DNA from: Clostridiales bacterium
GTDB taxonomy: Bacteria; Bacillota; Clostridia; Lachnospirales; Lachnospiraceae
Direction: 5' to 3'
NCBI GenBank assembly: GCA_012520655.1
Contig: JAAYNW010000008.1
Coordinates: forward strand, 43,160 to 107,159
Length of the DNA: 64,000 bases
The first letter of the stretch is position 1. Each line of letters begins with the position of its first letter. A program made the translations under genes and the position numbers. Positions 43,757-52,519 of this stretch are shown one piece after another. Under the pieces are notes generated by a model, which was given only the letters and a program-made list of their open reading frames with translations, did no database searches and was not told where the DNA came from.

Positions 43757-44215
43757 ATGGATTATGAAATCGTAACATTGAAAGAGAAAAAAATCATGGG
43801 ACTTAGCCTGCGGACGGGCAACATGGATCCGGAAATGGGAGCGAAGATAGGCGGGCTTTGGCAGCGCCTGTTTGGAGAAGGATTGTTTGAGGCAATTCCG
43901 AAGAAGGTGAGTGAAAGCTCTATTGGGTTTTATTCGGATTATGCGCAGGGATTGGCAGGGGAATATGATGTGACTGTGGGTTGCGAGGTAAGCAGTACAG
44001 ATAATATTCTGAAAGATATGGTCGTAAAAGTCATCCCGGAAGGACATTACGCCAAATTTGTAATAATCGGAGATATGGTAGAGGCTGTTCAAAAAGCGTG
44101 GAGCGAGATCTGGGCTATGGACTTGAAGAGAACCTTTACCGGAGATTTTGAGGAATATGTCAGCATGCAGGAAAACGGAGAATGTGAGATACACATTTAC
44201 ATTGCGGTAAAATAA
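43757..44215 (+). CDS. GyrI-like effector-binding protein
   Basis: 152-residue stand-alone GyrI-like/AraC effector-binding domain, with paired beta segments and GHYAKFVIIGDMVEAVQKAW near the ligand cleft. Members bind or hydrolyse hydrophobic or toxic compounds. AAAGGAGAGG precedes the ATG. It follows the WYL regulator, and a GyrI domain is also fused to the AraC protein nearby. Confidence 0.85.
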   Translation: MDYEIVTLKEKKIMGLSLRTGNMDPEMGAKIGGLWQRLFGEGLFEAIPKKVSESSIGFYSDYAQGLAGEYDVTVGCEVSSTDNILKDMVVKVIPEGHYAKFVIIGDMVEAVQKAWSEIWAMDLKRTFTGDFEEYVSMQENGECEIHIYIAVK

Positions 44216-44249
44216 TTGAAATAATAGAATACTAAATGGAAACGGACTT

Positions 44250-45563
44250 TTAACTTCGCTTCCATTTTCTGATGGCTTCCAGTCTCATTCCGGCCTCCGC
44301 TTCCGCGCCTTCAGAAGTGGGACGGTAATAAGTGCGGTTCTTCAAGGCTTCCGGCAAACACTCCATATGCGTCAGCTTTTCTTCGGTATTGTGGGCATAT
44401 TCGTAGCCTTCTCCGTAATACAGTTCCTCCATAAGCTTGGCGGGTGCGTTGCATAGATGAAGAGGAACCGGCTGTGCAAGCGTATGAAGCGCATCACGTC
44501 GACACTCTCCGTATGCCACATAGAGCGCGTTGGACTTAGGCGCCAGAGAGAGATAAGTAACGGCGTGAGCGAGATTCACATTACATTCGGGCATGCCGAT
44601 AAAGTGGCAGGCCTGATAAACCGAGACAGCAAGAGAAAGAGCCTGACTGTCGGCAATTCCCACGTCCTCGCTGGCAAAACGGATTAAGCGTCTCGCAATA
44701 TATAAAGGATCCTCGCCCGCTTCCAGCATTCGCGAGAGCCAATAAATAGCGGCGTCCGGATCGCTGTTGCGCATGGATTTGTGCAGTGCGGATATGAGAT
44801 TATAATGCTCCTCGCCATTTTTATCATACAATAAAGATTTCTTGCTGATACATTGTTCCAGGCCTTCTTTTGTAACCATAATCTTGCCCGGACCGACTTT
44901 ACCGTTCGTGACGGCCATTTCCAAGGTGTTCAGCGCTGTTCTTGCATCGCCGTTTGCAAAGGTTGCTATAGCCTTTAGCAAATAATCCGAGATGTCGATT
45001 TGTGTCTGTCCGAAACCGAAAGGGTTGCGGATGGCATTCTTTAACAGCTGTATGAGATTGCCGGTGCTAAGTCCCTGTAAGACAAAGACTTTTAATCGGG
45101 AAAGAAGAGCTGAGTTAATTTCAAAGGATGGATTTTCTGTTGTGGCACCAATTAGAATAATACTTCCTTTTTCTACGAAAGGAAGGAACGCATCCTGCTG
45201 CGCCTTATTGAACCGGTGGATTTCATCTACGAATAAAACCGTCTTAACGCCCATCACCCGGCTGCTTTCCGCCTGTGCCATCACTTCTTTTATTTCTTTT
45301 ATTCCGCTCGTTACAGCACTGAAATTGATGAATGAAGCCCGAGTCTTTTTTGCAATAATATTGGCAAGCGTAGTCTTGCCTACACCCGGAGGTCCCCAGA
45401 AAATCATGGAAGAGATTTGATCGTGGTCGATTAGCTGACGCAGTAATTTGCCTTCACCGAGAAGATGCTCTTGTCCGATAAAATCTTCCAATGAATCGGG
45501 ACGAAGGCGGCTGGCAAGCGGACTTATTGTCTTACGGCTGTCGAAGAGAGATAGTTGTTCCAT
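44250..45563 (-). CDS. rarA: Replication-associated recombination protein A
   Basis: 437-residue AAA+ ATPase (MgsA/RarA) acting at stalled forks. N-terminal QLSLF (residues 3-7) matches the beta-clamp binding consensus. Walker A is GPPGVGKTT, Walker B FVDEIHRF, with sensor 1 IGATTENPSFE, then the helical C-terminal tetramerisation region. ATG 45563 behind AGGTGAT is chosen over further upstream starts (45635), because it puts the clamp motif at the N-terminus. Confidence 0.93.
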   Translation of the reverse strand: MEQLSLFDSRKTISPLASRLRPDSLEDFIGQEHLLGEGKLLRQLIDHDQISSMIFWGPPGVGKTTLANIIAKKTRASFINFSAVTSGIKEIKEVMAQAESSRVMGVKTVLFVDEIHRFNKAQQDAFLPFVEKGSIILIGATTENPSFEINSALLSRLKVFVLQGLSTGNLIQLLKNAIRNPFGFGQTQIDISDYLLKAIATFANGDARTALNTLEMAVTNGKVGPGKIMVTKEGLEQCISKKSLLYDKNGEEHYNLISALHKSMRNSDPDAAIYWLSRMLEAGEDPLYIARRLIRFASEDVGIADSQALSLAVSVYQACHFIGMPECNVNLAHAVTYLSLAPKSNALYVAYGECRRDALHTLAQPVPLHLCNAPAKLMEELYYGEGYEYAHNTEEKLTHMECLPEALKNRTYYRPTSEGAEAEAGMRLEAIRKWKRS

Positions 45564-45648
45564 AACATCACCTGAATTCCTGAATACAAACATTTGTTCT
45601 AATGAAATAGTATCACGTTTTCGTGGTGTTTGCAATTAATTCCTAAAA

Positions 45649-45699
45649 ATAAAAAGTACCAACCCCATGACGCTATGGTCACAAAATCAGTACTTGGCA
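45649..45699 (-). terminator. Probable tRNA-Lys terminator
   Basis: Minus strand: AAGTAC pairs with GTACTT, with interior partial pairs, followed by TTTATTTTT. It sits directly after the tRNA 3' end. The outer stem is short and the loop long. Confidence 0.5.
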
Positions 45700-45772
45700 T
45701 GCGCCGCCAGGGGCTCGAACCCTGGACACCCTGATTAAGAGTCAGGTGCTCTACCAACTGAGCTAGCAGCGC
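45700..45772 (-). tRNA. tRNA-Lys (anticodon CTT)
   Basis: 73-base cloverleaf. Acceptor arms GCGCTGC/GCGGCGC pair with one G-U, discriminator A. The D arm is GCTC...GAGC, the anticodon stem CCTGA/TCAGG holds the loop CTCTTAA, and the T loop is TTCGAGC. Anticodon CTT reads AAG (Lys). CCA is not encoded. Confidence 0.95.
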
Positions 45773-45793
45773 AAAATCAAAACAAAATTTATG

Positions 45794-45841
45794 TTGCGTT
45801 TACAACGCAAGTGTTATTATAGTATAATGTGATTTAGTTTG
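45794..45841 (+). promoter_or_regulatory. tatD promoter region with palindrome
   Basis: TTGCGT-TTACA-ACGCAA (45794-45810) has 6-bp arms. TTTACA (45799-45804) and TATAAT (45823-45828) are 18 bases apart, upstream of tatD. The palindrome lies between tatD and the divergent tRNA-Lys. Confidence 0.45.
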
Positions 45842-45897
45842 CAAGTATTTTTTAAAAAAATGTATATTTATAAATATATGAAGGCAGGAGAGCATAA

Positions 45898-46680
45898 ATG
45901 ATATTTGAAAGTCACGCACATTACGACGATGAAGCGTTTGATGAAGATAGAGAAGAGCTACTTGATAATTTGAAGAAAAAGGGAATCGAGTACGTGATAA
46001 ATGTAGGAGCCAGCATAAAGACGACGAGGAATACAATTGCTTTGACGCAGAAGTATCCTTTTATATATGGAGCAGCAGGCGTTCACCCTTCGGACACGGC
46101 GGAGCTGAATGAAGAAAACTTTGCATGGCTGAAGGAACAGTGCTCACTTCCTAAGATTGTGGCGGTAGGAGAAATAGGTCTGGACTATTATTGGGATGAG
46201 CCGGATAGACAGATACAGAAAGAATGGTTTGACAGGCAGTTGCAGATGGCGAGAGAAGTGAGGCTGCCGGTAGTTATCCATTCCAGGGATGCTGCCAAGG
46301 ATACGGTAGATATGATGAGAGCTGCGAAGGCGGAAGAGATAGGCGGAGTGATTCATTGCTTTTCCTATACGAAGGAAACGGCCAGAGAATTCCTGGACAT
46401 GGATTTCTCTTTCGGTATCGGGGGTGTAATAACTTTTAATAATGCGAAGAAGCTAAAAGAAGCCGTGGAATATATACCTATGGATAAAATACTTCTTGAA
46501 ACGGATAGTCCGTATCTGGCACCGGTGCCTTACAGAGGGAAACGCAATACGTCCTTGAATATCCCGTTTATTGCCGAGAAAATAGCTGAACTTAAGGGGA
46601 TTACCTATGAAGAAGTAGTAAATATTACATCACAGAATGCAAAAAGGCTGTTTCAAATAAATAAGAAATATGGAGAATAA
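45898..46680 (+). CDS. tatD: TatD family metal-dependent DNase
   Basis: 260-residue TIM-barrel hydrolase. Metal ligands include HAHYD near the N-terminus, GEIGLDYYW and VIHCFSYT, and the terminal DSPYLAP with the last aspartate. These enzymes act on DNA ends. GGAGAG precedes the ATG. rsmA begins within its stop codon region. Confidence 0.93.
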   Translation: MIFESHAHYDDEAFDEDREELLDNLKKKGIEYVINVGASIKTTRNTIALTQKYPFIYGAAGVHPSDTAELNEENFAWLKEQCSLPKIVAVGEIGLDYYWDEPDRQIQKEWFDRQLQMAREVRLPVVIHSRDAAKDTVDMMRAAKAEEIGGVIHCFSYTKETAREFLDMDFSFGIGGVITFNNAKKLKEAVEYIPMDKILLETDSPYLAPVPYRGKRNTSLNIPFIAEKIAELKGITYEEVVNITSQNAKRLFQINKKYGE

Positions 46681-47552
46681 TGATGGCTACATTAGGAACC
46701 CCCAGCAATACAATAGAAATATTGAGAAAATATAATTTTAGTTTCCAAAAGAAATTCGGACAAAACTTTCTTATCGACACCCATATTCTTGAAAAAATAG
46801 TAGCGGCTTCCGGCATCACAAAAGAGGATTGTGTGCTGGAGATAGGCCCCGGTATCGGAACAATGACACAGTATCTGGCAGAGAATGCGAGAGAAGTCAT
46901 AGCGGTGGAGATAGACAAGGCTCTGATTCCCATACTTCACGATACTCTCTCAGCCTATGATAATGTTACGATTATCAATGAAGATATCCTGAAAGTAGAT
47001 GTAAACCGTATTGCAAAGGAGAGGAATAACGGAAATGCGATAAAAGTTGTCGCTAATCTTCCCTATTATATTACGACGCCTATTGTTATGGGACTGTTTG
47101 AAAGTAATGTCTCTCTCGAGAGTATTACGATTATGGTACAGAAGGAGGTAGCGGACCGTATGCAGGTAGGACCGGGAACGAAAGACTATGGGGCACTTTC
47201 TCTCGCCGTGCAGTATTATGCGAAGCCGGAAGTGATGCTTCAGGTACCGCCCACCTGTTTTATGCCGAGGCCTAATGTAGGAAGTTCAGTAATTAAACTG
47301 ACAAGATATGATAAACCACCGGTAGAAGTATTCGATGAGAACTATATGTTTTCTCTCATACGTGCTTCCTTTAACCAAAGGCGTAAAACATTGGTAAACG
47401 GACTTACTAATGCTGCAAATCTGAAGGTAAGAAAAGAGGATGTAGTCAGGGCGTTGGAAGAGATGGATTTGCCACCGACTATCCGCGGTGAGGCGCTTAC
47501 TTTGGAGCAGTTTGCACGACTTTGCAACTTACTTTTGAAAAAGTCGGACTGA
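46680..47552 (+). CDS. rsmA: 16S rRNA dimethyladenosine transferase
   Basis: 290-residue KsgA/RsmA enzyme that dimethylates A1518 and A1519 of 16S rRNA. QNFLIDTHIL, the SAM-binding LEIGPGIGTMTQYL and the catalytic NLPYYITTP are present. The ATG at 46680 shares a base with the tatD stop; the next codon is also ATG (46683) and is equally possible. The tatD-rsmA order is common in Firmicutes. Confidence 0.95.
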   Translation: MMATLGTPSNTIEILRKYNFSFQKKFGQNFLIDTHILEKIVAASGITKEDCVLEIGPGIGTMTQYLAENAREVIAVEIDKALIPILHDTLSAYDNVTIINEDILKVDVNRIAKERNNGNAIKVVANLPYYITTPIVMGLFESNVSLESITIMVQKEVADRMQVGPGTKDYGALSLAVQYYAKPEVMLQVPPTCFMPRPNVGSSVIKLTRYDKPPVEVFDENYMFSLIRASFNQRRKTLVNGLTNAANLKVRKEDVVRALEEMDLPPTIRGEALTLEQFARLCNLLLKKSD

Positions 47553-47631
47553 TTTTTTGGGAAATAGCACAAGATATATGGATACCGCTTAAAAAAAATC
47601 GCCATATATAGAGAAATTTCCCCATATTTTT

Positions 47632-47660
47632 TTGACATTGATTATGTCGTATGGTAAACT
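47632..47660 (+). promoter_or_regulatory. Sigma-A promoter of the TPR gene
   Basis: TTGACA (47632-47637), 17-base spacer, TAAACT (47655-47660), 73 bases before the TTG start. Confidence 0.65.
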
Positions 47661-47733
47661 TAGAAAATGAAAATAGGGATATTATGCTGTCTTTTGACAG
47701 ATGGGAAAATGAAAAAATTATGAGGTGAGTACC

Positions 47734-50286
47734 TTGGACAAGTACGAATATAAAGTACGGGCGGAGGAAATAAAGGCATTAATTGCGGAGGGTGAATTTG
47801 CAGAAGCAGTAAAAATTGCTGACACGATTGACTGGCGAAGAGTCAAAAGTGTTATGATGCTCTGCACAATTAGCGACCTATATAAAATTAATCGCAGATT
47901 TCAAGAAAGTAAAGATATTTTGCTAATGGCATATGAGCGTCATCCGGGCGGTCGTCTTATTGTCTACTCCTTATGCGAGCTATCGATAAAAATGGGAGAA
48001 TACGTACAGGCAATAGAATACTATAAGGAATTTGTACAGATCGCGCCCAAGGATACGGGAAGATATATTTTACAATATAAGCTATATGAAGCGCAGGATG
48101 TCAGCCTGGAAGAGCGCATTGCCGTATTGGAGGAATTCAAGAAGCGTGATTACCGTGAAAAATGGGCTTATGAGCTGGCTTATCTATACCATCGCGTGGG
48201 ACTTGAAACAAAATGCGTGGAAGAATGTGACGAAATGATTCTCTGGTTTGGAGAGGGAAGATATGTCATAAAAGCATTGGAGTTAAAGCAGCTTCATCAT
48301 CCGCTGACACCTGACCAGCAGGAAAAATATCTCTTGCTCAAGAGAGAAAGCCAGATAAGGGATGCTCATGACGCTCAGACAAAAGACGAAGAAGCGCCGC
48401 AGGAGCAGGGAGAAGAGACAAGCGGTAAGATTGCGGATTTCTCCGAGTATACGTCTCAGGACAAAGAAGAGGAAGATTACCAGGTAAAGACTGTGGACGT
48501 GGGGCAGTATAACACGATTAATCTGCAGAAAGAATTGGCAAAGAGCATGAAGGAGCTACTGGGCGAAGATGCTCACAATCATACGGAGGAGCCTTCCTAT
48601 ACTCCTTCCGTTAATTTTGCGACTTTAAATGAAGAAGAAACGAAAGAACCGGCTATAGAACCGGAAAAACCTGTTGCAGAATCTCAATTTACAGAGGCTC
48701 AGCCTGCGGAAACACAACCGTCCGTAGAGGAAGTATTTTTTGAGGATGTAAAGGATGTTCTGTTAGAGGATACAAAGGAAATAAATGTAAAAGAAGTGAG
48801 CGGCAGCAGCTTAGGGGATACGAAAGAGATTCATCCGGGAAGAAAAATCATATATCCGACTGCTGTACCGCCCGTATCAATACCAACCGTGCCCGTTCAT
48901 GCCACGCCGGTTCCTTCTCATCAATTGAAACAGGCAATAAAGCCGTCAGGATTTGAAAGGATGCTTTCACAAGAATATGACGGTCAGATCAGTCTCGCAG
49001 TGTCGGAAAATAATCAGATTGAGAAACAGATTACCGGACAGATGAACATTGCGGATATTATGTCTGAATGGGAAAGGATGAAGAAGGAAAACAAAGAGAA
49101 ACGAAGCGAAGATGTACGCAAGCGCGTGCAGCAGCATACGGGGAATATTTTTTCTGAGTTTGATGAAGCCACTAAAAAGGGTCTGTTAGAGCAGTTGGAG
49201 AAAGCTGTTGTGGAGGCCATTTTAAAAGAAGCGGGGAAGAAAGCAATTAGCCCCGAAGAGATTACGGATGAGAAAGTATCCGATCTTGTAGAGTCGGCAG
49301 AAAAATCGACAGGACATTTTGCCGAAGCCGATACAAATATAAATATTAAAGATGCTGAAAGCAATGAAATAAAAGAGCCGGAAGCACCTGAGAGAGAGTA
49401 TGTTCCTGAAATAAAGGAAGTCTCGGCTACAGTTCAGGCAGATATACCTGTTGAGGACTTAGAGGTATTGTCGCCGGAGGAGCCTGTCAGCACGCCTGAG
49501 AAAATAGTTGATATGGTTGAAGACGCCAACAGGCTTCGCCCGTTATCCGATGAGGAGAAGGAATTATTCGGAAGATTTATTTACAATAAAAAAGCGAAAG
49601 AACAAATCATACGTGCCGTAGATACGATGAGCATGGATCCGTTTACGGACAATGTAATCATTACGGGAGAAGAAGGAGCGGGCACTATCGAATTAGCCAA
49701 GAATCTTATTCGTATGATGCAGATGTCGGACAGCAATTTCTCCGGAAGAGTAGCTAAGATATCCGGAGCTACATTAAAAAAGAAAAATGTGGAGGAAACA
49801 CTTTCTCATTTGCCGGATGGAGCTCTTATTATTGAGCGCGCAACAGAAATGTCCAGCAGCACGGCAGAAGATTTGAAAAAAGTGTTATCTCAGAAAAACA
49901 GCGGGCTTTTCATTATCATGGAGGGCAAAAAAGATGAGATGAATATTTTCATGAGAAAGAATCATATACTGTCAGAGAATTTCAATGCCAGAATTGATAT
50001 CGAAGCTCTCAATGACCATGCCCTCGTAGAATATGCGAAGGAGTATGCGCAGGAGCTGGAGTATTCCATCGATGAACTCGGAATACTCGCACTGCATACG
50101 AGAATTGCGGAAATGCAGACGAGCGATCACGAAGTAACGATTGAAGAAGTTAAGGAACTGGTGGATGATGCGATTTATTTTGCAAACAAGAAGAATATAA
50201 GACATTTATGCGACATTTTGGTTGGCAAGAGATACGATGAAGAGGATATGATTATTCTTAGGGAAAAAGATTTCATGCACTATTAA
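47734..50286 (+). CDS. TPR protein with acidic linker and degenerate AAA-like domain
   Basis: 850 residues. N-terminal TPR-like helical repeats (about 5-200) lead to a long acidic, low-complexity linker (about 210-590). A C-terminal domain (about 610-845) resembles an AAA+ module of the CbxX type. The P-loop reads GEEGAGTIE, with the lysine missing, and the Walker B region reads LIIERA, without the acidic pair. ATPase activity is therefore doubtful; a scaffold role is likelier. Start TTG 47734 behind GAGGTGA is preferred to GTG 47725. It is followed at 17 bases by glgB, suggesting a link to glycogen metabolism. Function unknown. Confidence 0.8.
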   Translation: MDKYEYKVRAEEIKALIAEGEFAEAVKIADTIDWRRVKSVMMLCTISDLYKINRRFQESKDILLMAYERHPGGRLIVYSLCELSIKMGEYVQAIEYYKEFVQIAPKDTGRYILQYKLYEAQDVSLEERIAVLEEFKKRDYREKWAYELAYLYHRVGLETKCVEECDEMILWFGEGRYVIKALELKQLHHPLTPDQQEKYLLLKRESQIRDAHDAQTKDEEAPQEQGEETSGKIADFSEYTSQDKEEEDYQVKTVDVGQYNTINLQKELAKSMKELLGEDAHNHTEEPSYTPSVNFATLNEEETKEPAIEPEKPVAESQFTEAQPAETQPSVEEVFFEDVKDVLLEDTKEINVKEVSGSSLGDTKEIHPGRKIIYPTAVPPVSIPTVPVHATPVPSHQLKQAIKPSGFERMLSQEYDGQISLAVSENNQIEKQITGQMNIADIMSEWERMKKENKEKRSEDVRKRVQQHTGNIFSEFDEATKKGLLEQLEKAVVEAILKEAGKKAISPEEITDEKVSDLVESAEKSTGHFAEADTNINIKDAESNEIKEPEAPEREYVPEIKEVSATVQADIPVEDLEVLSPEEPVSTPEKIVDMVEDANRLRPLSDEEKELFGRFIYNKKAKEQIIRAVDTMSMDPFTDNVIITGEEGAGTIELAKNLIRMMQMSDSNFSGRVAKISGATLKKKNVEETLSHLPDGALIIERATEMSSSTAEDLKKVLSQKNSGLFIIMEGKKDEMNIFMRKNHILSENFNARIDIEALNDHALVEYAKEYAQELEYSIDELGILALHTRIAEMQTSDHEVTIEEVKELVDDAIYFANKKNIRHLCDILVGKRYDEEDMIILREKDFMHY

Positions 50287-50303
50287 ACTAAAGGGGGGTG
50301 CCC

Positions 50304-52238
50304 ATGGCGACGGCAAAAAAGAAACCGAAATATGCGGAAGAGGAAGTCTTTATTTCTGAAACGGATCAATATCTCTTTGCGCAGGGGACACATTACGATA
50401 TTTATAAGAAGCTGGGCGCTCATCCTTCCGTGGAGAACGGGAAAAAAGGCATGTTTTTCGGAGTATGGGCCCCCAATGCGGAAAAAGTATATGTCATAGG
50501 AACCTTTAATAACTGGCAAGAAGATATGTATGAGATGAAGAAACTGGGCCCGGGAGGTATTCACTCGCTCTTTATCCCGGGAGTAGGAGTAAACGAGCTC
50601 TACAAATTTCTGATTAAGACGCCGGACGGAAGAAAGCTTTACAAAGCTGACCCTTTCGCTAATTATGCGGAACTCAGACCGGGCAATGCCTCAAAGACTA
50701 CGGATTTATCCGCGTTTCAATGGACAGATGCTTCCTGGATGACGGCAAGAAAAGGCAAGGATTATAGGAAGGAGCCGCTTGCTATATACGAATGCCATAT
50801 TGGATCGTGGATGAAGCACCCTAACGGAACTCCGGACGGATTCTATAATTACAGAGAATTTGCGGACAAAATCGTAGATTATCTGGAAGAGATGAGATAT
50901 ACCCATATAGAGCTTATGGGTATTGCGGAACATCCGTTTGACGGTTCATGGGGCTATCAGGTAACGGGCTATTATGCCCCCACCTCCCGTTACGGAGAGC
51001 CTGCGGATTTTATGTATTTAATAAATAAACTGCACAACCACAAGATTGGTGTGATCTTAGACTGGGTACCGGCACATTTTGCGACCGATGAACACGGTCT
51101 TGCGGAATTTGACGGACAGTGTATTTTTGAACATCCGGACAGACGTCTGGGAGAACATCCCGACTGGGGAACGAAGATTTTTAATTACGGAAAGACGGAA
51201 GTGAAGAACTTCTTAATTGCCAATGCTCTTTTTTGGCTTAGAGAGTTTCATATAGACGGTATACGTGTGGATGCGGTTGCTTCCATGCTATACTTGGATT
51301 ACGGCAAGCAGGACGGACAGTGGCTTCCGAACAAATACGGCGGAAATAAGAACCTGGAAGCAATCGAATTTTTCAAACATCTGAATTCGGTTATACTCGG
51401 TACATATCCGGGATTTCTTACGATTGCAGAGGAATCTACGGCGTGGCCTAAGGTTACCGGCAAGCTGGAAGAGGACGGGCTGGGATTCAGTTTTAAATGG
51501 AATATGGGCTGGATGCATGATTTTTGTGAATATATGAAGCTGGATCCGCTATTCCGTAAGAATAACCATTATGCCATGACTTTTGCTATGAGCTATAACA
51601 GCGCAGAGAATTATATTCTACCTCTTTCCCATGATGAAGTAGTACATTTAAAATGCTCCATGGTAAATAAGATGCCCGGATACCGGGTAGATAAATATGC
51701 GAATCTGCGCCTCGGTTACACGTATATGTTCGGGCATGCCGGCAAAAAGCTTCTTTTTATGGGACAGGATTTTGCGCAGGAAAGGGAATGGAGCGAGGAA
51801 AGAGAACTCGATTGGTATCTCCTCGGGGAACCCTTGAACAAAGGGATGCACGAGTATGTAAAGGAATTGCTCAAGCTGTATAATAAATATCAATGCCTGT
51901 ATGAGATAGATAATGATTGGGCAGGCTTTGAATGGCTGAATGCGGATGATGCCGAGCGGAGTACTTTCAGCTTCTGCAGAAAAGCATCCAATGGGAAAAA
52001 TAATCTTTTATTCGTTCTTAACATGACGCCGGTTACCCGCGAGGGATATAAAGCCGGTGTTCCCGAGAAGAAAAAATATAAGCTGCTCCTTAACAGCGAC
52101 GAGGAAAGATTTGGTGGAAATGGGGGCATAATACCGAAAGAAATTATGGCTGTGCAGGAAAATGTACAAGTCAATTATAAGGATTTCAGCATTTCCTTTG
52201 ATTTGCCCGCGTATGCTGCGGCAGTATTTGTATTCTAG
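50304..52238 (+). CDS. glgB: 1,4-alpha-glucan branching enzyme
   Basis: 644 residues: an N-terminal CBM48 (VYVIGTFNNWQ), a GH13_9 TIM barrel and a C-terminal beta domain. The catalytic nucleophile is in IRVDAVASM, the acid/base in IAEESTAWP, and the third acidic residue in SHDEVVH. It forms alpha-1,6 branches in glycogen. AAAGGGGGG precedes ATG 50304, chosen over GTG 50298. Partner to the debranching enzyme at 26.7 kb. Confidence 0.95.
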   Translation: MATAKKKPKYAEEEVFISETDQYLFAQGTHYDIYKKLGAHPSVENGKKGMFFGVWAPNAEKVYVIGTFNNWQEDMYEMKKLGPGGIHSLFIPGVGVNELYKFLIKTPDGRKLYKADPFANYAELRPGNASKTTDLSAFQWTDASWMTARKGKDYRKEPLAIYECHIGSWMKHPNGTPDGFYNYREFADKIVDYLEEMRYTHIELMGIAEHPFDGSWGYQVTGYYAPTSRYGEPADFMYLINKLHNHKIGVILDWVPAHFATDEHGLAEFDGQCIFEHPDRRLGEHPDWGTKIFNYGKTEVKNFLIANALFWLREFHIDGIRVDAVASMLYLDYGKQDGQWLPNKYGGNKNLEAIEFFKHLNSVILGTYPGFLTIAEESTAWPKVTGKLEEDGLGFSFKWNMGWMHDFCEYMKLDPLFRKNNHYAMTFAMSYNSAENYILPLSHDEVVHLKCSMVNKMPGYRVDKYANLRLGYTYMFGHAGKKLLFMGQDFAQEREWSEERELDWYLLGEPLNKGMHEYVKELLKLYNKYQCLYEIDNDWAGFEWLNADDAERSTFSFCRKASNGKNNLLFVLNMTPVTREGYKAGVPEKKKYKLLLNSDEERFGGNGGIIPKEIMAVQENVQVNYKDFSISFDLPAYAAAVFVF

Positions 52239-52371
52239 ACATATTTTTACTTGTTACGATTACTGCACACAAAAAGATATTTATAATGTACGGGAATCCA
52301 ATCCTTGTATCGTGCAATACTTTGCAGATATCTTAAAATATGTCATAAAGCAAAATAGGGCGGTAATAAAC

Positions 52372-52405
52372 GTTGCAATCTGTTTCGAGATTGCAACATT
52401 TTTAT
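52372..52405 (+). terminator. Terminator after glgB
   Basis: GTTGCAATC/GATTGCAAC 9-bp stem with 8-base loop, followed by ATTTTTATTA, 134 bases after glgB. Confidence 0.8.
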
Positions 52406-52438
52406 TACTTACCCCATATTTATAATAAAAGAAAAGGT

Positions 52439-52465
52439 TAAGAAAATTGCGGCTTATGCCGAAAT
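52439..52465 (+). promoter_or_regulatory. Sigma-D (flagellar sigma factor) promoter
   Basis: TAAG-N15-GCCGAAAT matches the SigD/sigma-28 consensus TAAA-N15-GCCGATAT at the exact spacing. It lies 55 bases before the DUF6240-like gene, making the following flagellar genes a class III-type unit. Confidence 0.75.
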
Positions 52466-52519
52466 AAAAGATGAAAATAAGAACAAATACCTTAATCTGC
52501 ATGCAGGATGGAATAACAT

